64,000 nt of DNA, from assembly GCF_024600715.1 (NCBI RefSeq), contig NZ_CP102332.1, positions 1,178,001-1,242,000 on the forward strand. The letters are read 5' to 3'. The notes below the pieces were generated by a model, which saw nothing but the letters and a program-made list of their open reading frames with translations, was not told where the DNA came from and searched no databases. This document shows, piece by piece, positions 58,283-64,000 of the stretch. This stretch comes from Streptomyces changanensis (GTDB lineage Bacteria; Actinomycetota; Actinomycetes; Streptomycetales; Streptomycetaceae). Both the position numbers and the translations under genes were made by a program. How positions within the stretch are numbered: the first letter of the stretch is position 1; every line of letters starts with the position of its first letter.

Positions 58283-58791
58283 GCCGCGCCCGGCCCGCGG
58301 CCGCAGCGCTCCGACTCGCCCGAGGCGTTCTACACCCGCTCCGACGTGGTGGTCGGCGCCACCGTGGGGACGGGCCGCACCGCGTCGGCGCCGAGCGAGC
58401 GGCGGATCGCGGACGACGCGGCCCGCTCGACCGTCAGCCACGGCGGACACGGTGGTGACGGTGGTGACGGTGGCGCCGACCACGGCGGTGACGGTGACGG
58501 CGGCCACGGGCATGCCGGCCGGGACGGCCACGGCGACGGCGCGCGCGCCCGGACGGCGGTGCGCGCCCGGACGGCGGTGCGCGCCCGGACGGCGGTACGG
58601 GGGCCTCCCCGGTGCCGACCGCCACCACACCCGCCACCACCACCGCCGCCGCAGCGCCGGCCGCCGGCGGGCCGCGCCTCGCCGCCACCGGCGAGGACGG
58701 TACGGCCGCGTACCCGGCCGCCGGCGGCGCCGTGGCACTGGGCGCGGGCGCGGCGCTGCTGCTGCGAGCGGCCCGCCGCCGCACCATCTGA
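58283..58791 (+). pseudogene. Decayed tail of an LAXTG cell-wall-anchored protein
   Basis: Just after the response regulator a frame reads SPEAFYTRSDVVVGATVGTG and TASAPSERRIADDAARSTVS. After a frame change in GGTGAC-type repeats near 58450-58540, another frame encodes ARPDGG three times, a Thr/Ala/Pro linker, RLAATGEDGTAAYP, a hydrophobic stretch AVALGAGAALLLRAA and RRRTI before TGA 58789. LAATG plus span plus arginines is a class E sortase sorting signal. There is no start or signal peptide, so this is the remnant of a longer, frameshifted gene; the first frame is not recognised. Confidence 0.6.
58543..58596. repeat. 18-bp tandem repeat, three copies
   Basis: GCGCGCCCGGACGGCGGT is repeated three times without change (58543-58560, 58561-58578, 58579-58596). 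It encodes ARPDGG in the LAXTG frame. Confidence 0.9.
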
Positions 58792-58974
58792 TGGTTTTTC
58801 AGGAACTGCCGGGGTCAGGGGCCGGGCGGCAGGACCGGGCGGACACGATCCGGTCGCGGAGCGACCGTGGTCGGGTGTCCGCGTCCGCGACGCCGGCCGC
58901 CTCCCGGCCGGTGGCGGTCGGGCAGCAGGACACAGCGGGACTCCACGGGGGACCCTCCTCCGGTCGTACGCCGG

Positions 58975-59868
58975 TCAGCCGAGGACCGACGCGCAGGTGG
59001 TCGGTGTCGCGCGGGCCGGGTCGAGCGCGTTGGCGACCTCGTGGAACGCGACCCGGTCGACCAGCCCTATCGCCAGGTGCTCGGAGAGGTCGACGGGGCA
59101 GAGGTCCTGGAGGAGCACGTTGCGGACACCGGGCCCGTCGAGGAACTGGGAGCGGTACGGGGTGACGACCTGGTCGTACCGGGTGGCGATGACGGTGTAG
59201 CGGACCCCCGGGACGGTGTCGCCGCCCTCGTTGAGCCGGCGCAGGAACGGGGAGCCGGCGATCTGGTCGGCGAGGGCGGGGGTCTTCTCGGTCAGCAGGT
59301 GGGCGACGCCCGGGAAGTACGGCAGGAGCGCGGTGAGGCCGAGCAGGGTGGTGCCGTGGTTGTCGGGGGCGAGGCCGACCAGGGCGTTCACCTCGGCGGC
59401 GCCGCCGAGGAACTTCAGGTAGTGGCGGGGCATCATGCCGCCCTGGGAGTGGCCGACCAGGTCGACCTCGGGGGCGCCGGTCGCGGCGAGGACGCCGTCG
59501 ACGAAGGCGTCGAGCTGCCCGGCGGACTCGGCGACGGGGCCGAGGCCGTGGAAGAAGGGGACGCCGGGCAGCTGCCCGTAGTCGAGGGAGAAGACGCAGT
59601 AGCCGCGCCGTACCAGGTAGGGGGCGAGGCCGAGCCAGTTGTCGACGGAGTTGCCGAGCGTGCCGTGGACGAGGACGACGGGGCGCGGATGGGCGGCGGA
59701 GGGCTTGCAGGCGTAGTCGTTCCAGCCCCGGTCGGTGGCGGTGGGAGCGGGGGTGGCGGCCTGGGCCGCGCCGGCCGGGGCGAGGACGGCGGCGGTGGTG
59801 AGGAGGAAGGCGGCGGTCAGGGCTCTGAGCGCGCGGCGCAGGCGGACGGGGGCGTGCGGGGGCAGCAT
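58975..59868 (-). CDS. Secreted alpha/beta-hydrolase lipase
   Basis: A 297-residue exported lipase. The signal peptide covers residues 1-38 (LRALTAAFLLTTAAVLAPAG, cut after AQA). The oxyanion segment is VVLVHGTLGNSVDNW and the nucleophile elbow VDLVGHSQGGMMPRHYL (Ser near residue 143). The catalytic Asp is likely in VIATRYDQVVTPY and the His in VDRVAFHEV. Four cysteines could form two disulfides. The sequence fits the Streptomyces triacylglycerol lipase/esterase group (PF01674-like). It is monocistronic; ATG 59868 is retained. Confidence 0.9.
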   Translation of the reverse strand: MLPPHAPVRLRRALRALTAAFLLTTAAVLAPAGAAQAATPAPTATDRGWNDYACKPSAAHPRPVVLVHGTLGNSVDNWLGLAPYLVRRGYCVFSLDYGQLPGVPFFHGLGPVAESAGQLDAFVDGVLAATGAPEVDLVGHSQGGMMPRHYLKFLGGAAEVNALVGLAPDNHGTTLLGLTALLPYFPGVAHLLTEKTPALADQIAGSPFLRRLNEGGDTVPGVRYTVIATRYDQVVTPYRSQFLDGPGVRNVLLQDLCPVDLSEHLAIGLVDRVAFHEVANALDPARATPTTCASVLG

Positions 59869-60177
59869 CGGGTGGTCTCCTGGCGGCTGGAGGTGAAGGG
59901 CGGTGGCGGTACGCCCCGGCGGCCCGGACCACTGGCGGGGATGGCGCGGCGTGGGGGCCGCGCTCAGGCCAAGTTACGTACGGGTAGCGGCAGGAGGGAA
60001 GTTATGGGTCGGTAAAACCTGCCCGGGACTCCACCGCCACGCGGTAAGGGCCCCCGCACGGGAGGGCGGCCGCCGTCGCGGGGGCACCGCATGAGTGGCC
60101 GCCGCCACGGGGGGCGGGAGGGCGGCCGCCGTCGCGGGCGGGCGGCACCCGGACCGCACGGCCGCCGTCGCGAAGAC
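59869..60177. other. Intergenic region with 23-bp direct repeats
   Basis: No gene is supported. A 23-bp direct repeat starting GGGAGGGCGGCCGCCGTCG is present at 60060-60082 and 60116-60138, and a partial third copy (CGGCCGCCGTCGCG) lies near 60160. The repeat contains the palindrome GCGGCCGC, so the transcript could fold. It follows the stop of the Y-family gene (minus strand) and may act in termination. Confidence 0.6.
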
Positions 60178-61146
60178 TCAGGCCGCGAGCGAGCCGGGGA
60201 TGATCGCGTCCGGACCGAACCGGGCCCTGGCGCGGTCCGCCACGGCCTCCAGCCGCCGGGCCTTGTCGTCGGTCGGGTCCAGGGAGAGCTGGTGCGCGGC
60301 CCGTTCGGCGGGGGCGAGGCCCTCGGCGCGCAGGGTGACGCCGCGCACCCTGGCCCGTTGCAGGGCCAGCCCGTCGTGGAGGGCGTACGCGACGGAGGTG
60401 AGCTCCGCGGAGTGCGCGGTCGGCTCGCGCAGGGTGCGTTCGCGGGTGGTGGTGGAGCGGTCGGCGTACCGCACGGTGAGGGTGAGCGCGCGGCACACCT
60501 GGCCGTCGGCCCGCATCCGGGCGCCCAGTTCCTGGGCGGCGGAGAGCAGGGCCCTGCGGTGCCGGTCGCGGTCGAGTTCGTCGTGCGGGAAGGAGCGTTC
60601 GGCGGCGACGGAGCGGGCCGCGGCGTTCGGGACGACCCGGGTGCGGTCGACGCCCCGCGCCCGCTCCCACAGGTCGCGCCCCGCCCGGGCGCCGACGATC
60701 CGCTGGACCACGGCGAGCGGGGCGTCGGCCACCCGGCCGGCGGTGTCGAGCCCGTACGAGCGGAGGGTGCGGGCGGTCGCCGGGCCGACCCCGTCCAGCG
60801 CGGCGGCGGGCAGGTCGCGCAGGAAGGCGGCCGGGTCGTCGACGACCAGGGTGGTGCCGGGCGCGGCCCGGCGCGCGGCCATGCGGGCGGTCCGGGGGCC
60901 CGGCCCGGCGCCGATGGCGCAGTCCACGCCGTACAGGGCGAGCGCCCGGACCCGGATGACGGCGGCGAGTTCGGCGGGGCCGCGGCCGAAGTACCGTACG
61001 GCGCCGCCCAGGTCGGCGAGGGCGGCGTCGGGCGGTTCGGCCTGGACGACGGGGGTGAACCCGCCGAGCAGCGCGAGGAGGTCCGGCAGGAGCGCCTCGT
61101 CCGCCGGCGCGAGCCCGAACCGTACGCACAGGACCGTCCCGGTCAT
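60178..61146 (-). CDS. Y-family DNA polymerase-like protein without catalytic residues (ImuB-like)
   Basis: A 322-residue protein with the finger, thumb and little-finger regions of DinB-type polymerases. GVDCAIGAGPGPRTARMAAR is followed by the helix-hairpin-helix LDGVGPATARTLRSYGLDTA, then RVVPNAAARSVAAERSFPHD and the C-terminal HQLSLDPTDDKARRLEAVAD, whose QLSLD is a beta-clamp motif. The palm Asp motif (DMDAFF) is replaced by CVRFGLAPAD, and SIDEAFLD by PPDAALADL. It is therefore probably non-catalytic, like ImuB. It overlaps dnaE2 by four bases and should act as its clamp adaptor in mutagenic repair. Confidence 0.82.
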   Translation of the reverse strand: MTGTVLCVRFGLAPADEALLPDLLALLGGFTPVVQAEPPDAALADLGGAVRYFGRGPAELAAVIRVRALALYGVDCAIGAGPGPRTARMAARRAAPGTTLVVDDPAAFLRDLPAAALDGVGPATARTLRSYGLDTAGRVADAPLAVVQRIVGARAGRDLWERARGVDRTRVVPNAAARSVAAERSFPHDELDRDRHRRALLSAAQELGARMRADGQVCRALTLTVRYADRSTTTRERTLREPTAHSAELTSVAYALHDGLALQRARVRGVTLRAEGLAPAERAAHQLSLDPTDDKARRLEAVADRARARFGPDAIIPGSLAA

Positions 61147-64000
61147 CCCGCGCTCCCCTGGCTCTGGTGCCACAGCTTGCGGCCGGGCGCCGCCACGCCC
61201 TCGCCCGCGGGGCGCAGGTCGGCCCAGGGGTTCATGACGTAGCCGTTGGCCATCGTGATCCGGCGGCCGGTGTCCGCCGGGGCGGTGGCCGGGGCGGCGC
61301 CGACCGGGCCGGCGCTCGCAGGGCCGGTACCGGCCGGGTCGCCGGCGGGCGGCTCGGCCAGGCGGGCGGCGACCGCGTCCAGGCCGCCGTCGCGGCGCAG
61401 TTCGACGAGTTCGGCGAGGTTCCAGGCGGCCGAGCCGACCACGCTGAAACTGCGCGGGCCGCGGCGCTGGACGACGCCGCGGACGAGCAGCAGCCAGGAG
61501 TGGAAGACCGTGTGGGCGCACCGCTCGTGGCTGTCGTCGAAGAAGGCCAGGTCGACCAGGCCGGTGCCGTCGTCGAGGGTGGTGAAGACGACCCGCTTGC
61601 CGGAGCGGATGGGCGGGGTCTGGGTGGCCGCCTTGGCCCCGGCGACCAGGACGGTCCGGCCGTGCCGGACGGTGGGCAGCCGCTGGGCGGTGACGACGCC
61701 GAGTTCCTCCAGGAAGGTCCGGTGATCGGTCATCAGGTTGCGGGAGGCGTCCATGGACAGGACGCCCAGCTCGGCGCTGAGCCGTTCGGCGTCGGTCAGG
61801 TCGGGCAGCCCGACGGGGGCCGACCTGCGGCCGCCGGCGAGCGGGAGCTGCTCGCCGTACGAGCCGCCGCCCCGCTGGGCGCGGTGGAGTTCGGCGAGGT
61901 GCAGCAGCAGGTCGCGGCGGTTGGCGCCGAACGCGTCGAGCCCGCCGACCTGGGCGAGCCGTTCGGCGACGGGGCGGCTGGGCCGGGCGCGCTCCCAGAA
62001 GTCGAGCAGGGACGCGTACGGCTGACCGGCCTCGATGCGGGTGGCCTCCGCCTCGCTGATGCCGTGGACGTCGAGGAGCGCGAGCCGCACCCCCCACGTA
62101 CCGGGCGTACCGGACATGCCGGACGTGTGCCCCGCCACTGAACCGGACACCAGTTCGATACGGTGGGAGACGCCGGACACGTTCACGTCCAGCGGCAGGA
62201 CCGGCACCCCCTGCCGCCGCGCGTCGGCCAGCAGCAGCCGCTTGGGGTACATCCCCGGGTCGTGGGTGAGCAACCCGGCGTAGAAGGCCGCCGGGTGGTG
62301 GGCCTTGAGCCACGCCGACTGGTAGGTCGGCACGGCGAAGGCCACCGCGTGCGCCTTGCAGAAGCCGTAGCTGCCGAACGCCTCGACGATCCCCCAGGTG
62401 CGCGCGACGACGTCCGCCCCGTACCCGCGCTCCGTCGCCCTGCGCTCGAACCAGACCCGGATGCGGGTCTGCGACTCGGGGTCGGAGAGGCCGCGGCGCA
62501 CCGCGTCCGCCTCGTCCCGGCCGCAGCCGGTCATGATGTCGAGGATCTTGATGATCTGCTCGTGGAAGACGACGACCCCGTACGTCTCCTCCAGCGCCTC
62601 CGTCAGGTCCGGGTGCGGGTAGCGCGCCGGGGCCCTGCCGTGCCGGGCGGCGATGAAGGGGCGGACCATGTCGGCCGCGACCGGGCCGGGCCGGAACAGC
62701 GAGATGTCCACGACCAGGTCGTGGAAGGTCGCGGGCTGGAGCCGGCCGATCAGGTCGCGCTGCCCCGGCGACTCGATCTGGAAGCAGCCGAGCGTCTCGG
62801 CGGACCGGATGAGCCGGTACGTCGCGGGGTCGCCCGGCCTCACCTGCTCCGGGTCGTCGAGGTCCACCTCCTCGCCGGTGGTGCGCGCGATCTCGGCGAC
62901 CGCGTGCGCCATCGCCGACTGCATCCGCACGCCGAGCACGTCGAGCTTGAGCAGGCCGAGCTCCTCCACGTCGTCCTTGTCGAACTGCGCCATCGGGAAG
63001 CCCTCCCCGCTGGTCGGCACGACCGGGGTGCGGGAGAGCAGCGAGGCGTCGGAGAGCAGTACCCCGCACGGGTGCATGGCGACGCCGCGCGGCAGCGCGT
63101 CCAGCGCCTCGACCAGCTCCCACAGCCTCCCGTACCGGTCCCGCTCGCCGGCCAGCCGGCGCAGCTCGGGCAGTTCGTCCAGGGCGGTGCGGGCGTCGCG
63201 GGCGCGGATGTGCGGGAACGACTTGGCGATCCGGTCGATGTCGGCCGGGTCCATGGACAGGGCGGCGCCCACGTCCCGCACGGCGTGGCGGACGCGGTAG
63301 GTCTCGGGCATGGCGACGGCCGCGACCCGCTCGGGGCCGAAGCGGTCGAGGATCGCCCGGTAGACCTCCAGGCGGCGGGCGGACTCCACGTCGACGTCGA
63401 TGTCGGGCAGCGCGGGCCGCCGCACCGACAGGAAGCGCTCCATCAGCAGGCCCTGCTCGATCGGGTCGGCGTGGGCGATGCCGAGCAGGTGGTTGACGAG
63501 GGACCCGGCGCCGGAGCCGCGCGCGGCGACCCGGATGCCCATGTCCCGCACGTCGTCGACGACCTGCGCGACGGTGAGGAAGTACGTGGCGAAGCCGAGC
63601 CGTTCGACGGTGCGCAGCTCGTCGTCCAGGCGGGCCCAGTACTCCCGCTTCCGGTCGTGGCCGCGCAGCACCATGCCGGCGGCGCAGCGGGAGCGCAGCA
63701 CCCGGTCGGCGGTGCGGTGGGCGGCGCCGACCAGGTGGGGCTCGGGGAAGTGGACGGTGCCGATGCCGAGGTCCTCCTCCGGGTCGACGACGCACTCCTG
63801 CGCCGTCTCCTCGGTCAGGGCGAGCAGCCGGTGCGCCGCGTCGCGGCGCAGCCCGGCGGCCTCGGCGACGCGTTCGGCGACGGCGGCCATGGCGGCGGGG
63901 TCCTTGAGCCAGCGCTCGCCGCCGTCCAGGCCCCTGCGCGGGTCGACGGGGACGAGCCGGCGCGCGGCGTCGAGGACGTCGGCGACGGGGCCCTGCCCGG
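61143..64000 (-). CDS. dnaE2: Error-prone DNA polymerase III alpha subunit DnaE2, partial
   Basis: About 952 C-terminal residues; the gene runs past the right edge, so the start and PHP domain are missing. The polymerase core has RVAARGSGAGSLVNHLLGIA and the catalytic-aspartate segment LPDIDVDVESARR. ETLGCFQIESPGQRDLIGRL, VVDISLFRPGPVAADMVRPF, YGVVVFHEQIIKI and FGSYGFCKAHAVAFAVPTYQ follow. The C-terminal OB fold includes VLVAGAKAATQTPP, and a beta-clamp-like EQLPLAG lies before it. DnaE2 performs damage-induced mutagenic synthesis. The stop overlaps the ATG of the inactive Y-family partner; no imuA is downstream. Confidence 0.94.
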   Translation of the reverse strand, partial: GQGPVADVLDAARRLVPVDPRRGLDGGERWLKDPAAMAAVAERVAEAAGLRRDAAHRLLALTEETAQECVVDPEEDLGIGTVHFPEPHLVGAAHRTADRVLRSRCAAGMVLRGHDRKREYWARLDDELRTVERLGFATYFLTVAQVVDDVRDMGIRVAARGSGAGSLVNHLLGIAHADPIEQGLLMERFLSVRRPALPDIDVDVESARRLEVYRAILDRFGPERVAAVAMPETYRVRHAVRDVGAALSMDPADIDRIAKSFPHIRARDARTALDELPELRRLAGERDRYGRLWELVEALDALPRGVAMHPCGVLLSDASLLSRTPVVPTSGEGFPMAQFDKDDVEELGLLKLDVLGVRMQSAMAHAVAEIARTTGEEVDLDDPEQVRPGDPATYRLIRSAETLGCFQIESPGQRDLIGRLQPATFHDLVVDISLFRPGPVAADMVRPFIAARHGRAPARYPHPDLTEALEETYGVVVFHEQIIKILDIMTGCGRDEADAVRRGLSDPESQTRIRVWFERRATERGYGADVVARTWGIVEAFGSYGFCKAHAVAFAVPTYQSAWLKAHHPAAFYAGLLTHDPGMYPKRLLLADARRQGVPVLPLDVNVSGVSHRIELVSGSVAGHTSGMSGTPGTWGVRLALLDVHGISEAEATRIEAGQPYASLLDFWERARPSRPVAERLAQVGGLDAFGANRRDLLLHLAELHRAQRGGGSYGEQLPLAGGRRSAPVGLPDLTDAERLSAELGVLSMDASRNLMTDHRTFLEELGVVTAQRLPTVRHGRTVLVAGAKAATQTPPIRSGKRVVFTTLDDGTGLVDLAFFDDSHERCAHTVFHSWLLLVRGVVQRRGPRSFSVVGSAAWNLAELVELRRDGGLDAVAARLAEPPAGDPAGTGPASAGPVGAAPATAPADTGRRITMANGYVMNPWADLRPAGEGVAAPGRKLWHQSQGSAG

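Noticed and set aside
58144..58458. A 104-residue frame overlapping the response regulator end
   Set aside because: It is out of frame with the regulator, Arg/Gly-rich and without a ribosome site. It is a shadow across the regulator and the wall-protein remnant.
1..64000. Mobile elements, tRNA genes or phage genes
   Set aside because: I found no transposase or integrase motif, no tRNA-like cloverleaf with CCA region, and no phage structural protein. Gene content and base composition are uniform throughout.

Overview
The window is about 74% GC, with strongly GC-biased third codon positions, frequent GTG starts, ATGA/GTGA gene overlaps and several promoters that sit directly on the start codon. 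Together with mycothiol-dependent formaldehyde oxidation, a lactococcin-972-like secreted peptide, a class F sortase, DUF5925 and DnaE2 with a Y-family partner, this points to Streptomyces or a close relative. I see no rRNA, tRNA, transposase, phage gene or CRISPR array.

Left part (1-23 kb). Divergent xylA and xylB-yicI form a xylose/xyloglucan-oligosaccharide module. An RluA-type pseudouridine synthase follows, then a formaldehyde-detoxification pair (metallo-beta-lactamase-fold hydrolase and mycothiol dehydrogenase), an asparagine-type permease with a clear terminator, and a gluconate module (FCD-type GntR, gluconokinase, GntP). Next come an ASCH-DUF4440 fusion, a putative lactococcin-972-like operon (peptide, ABC ATPase, two membrane proteins), a KstD-like flavoprotein, a NUDIX hydrolase, two DUF202 proteins, a quinone oxidoreductase, a tandemly duplicated His-rich protein and a metallo-beta-lactamase-fold hydrolase.

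Middle part (23-42 kb). This is a catabolic region with three TetR regulators. A kinase plus acyl-CoA dehydrogenase pair resembles the two halves of human ACAD10/11 and Pseudomonas LvaA/LvaC, and is grouped with a TetR and a short-chain dehydrogenase. Other members are a MaoC hydratase with its TetR, a second acyl-CoA dehydrogenase divergent from a third TetR, an MHS-type transporter, and an alcohol dehydrogenase and aldehyde dehydrogenase pair. Three different palindromic operator families can be read from the promoters, and each recurs at two to four of these genes. NamZ (exo-N-acetylmuramidase), an Rnl5-type RNA ligase and SoxR lie between them. The region ends with a DUF3574 protein and a class F sortase with an adjacent surface protein. 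Their promoter matches the sigma-BldN consensus at 10 of 12 positions with the expected 16-bp spacer.

Right part (42-64 kb). Homogentisate dioxygenase, a GntR-UTRA regulator and an orphan type-ISP restriction C-terminal domain are followed by a deletion scar. The scar joins a frameshifted TetR remnant to the tail of an ABC-2 permease. Then come a CoA-transferase, a small conserved basic protein divergent from a membrane-tethered pseudokinase (VAIK Lys, HRD Asp and catalytic-loop Asn all replaced), an SGNH lipase, a DUF5925 AAA ATPase, a YtrA-type GntR, two acetyltransferases and a DUF402 protein. A TctCBA tripartite tricarboxylate transporter has a divergent CitB-type response regulator but no sensor kinase. 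It is followed by the decayed tail of an LAXTG-anchored wall protein, a secreted alpha/beta lipase, and a catalytically dead Y-family polymerase coupled to DnaE2, which runs off the right edge.
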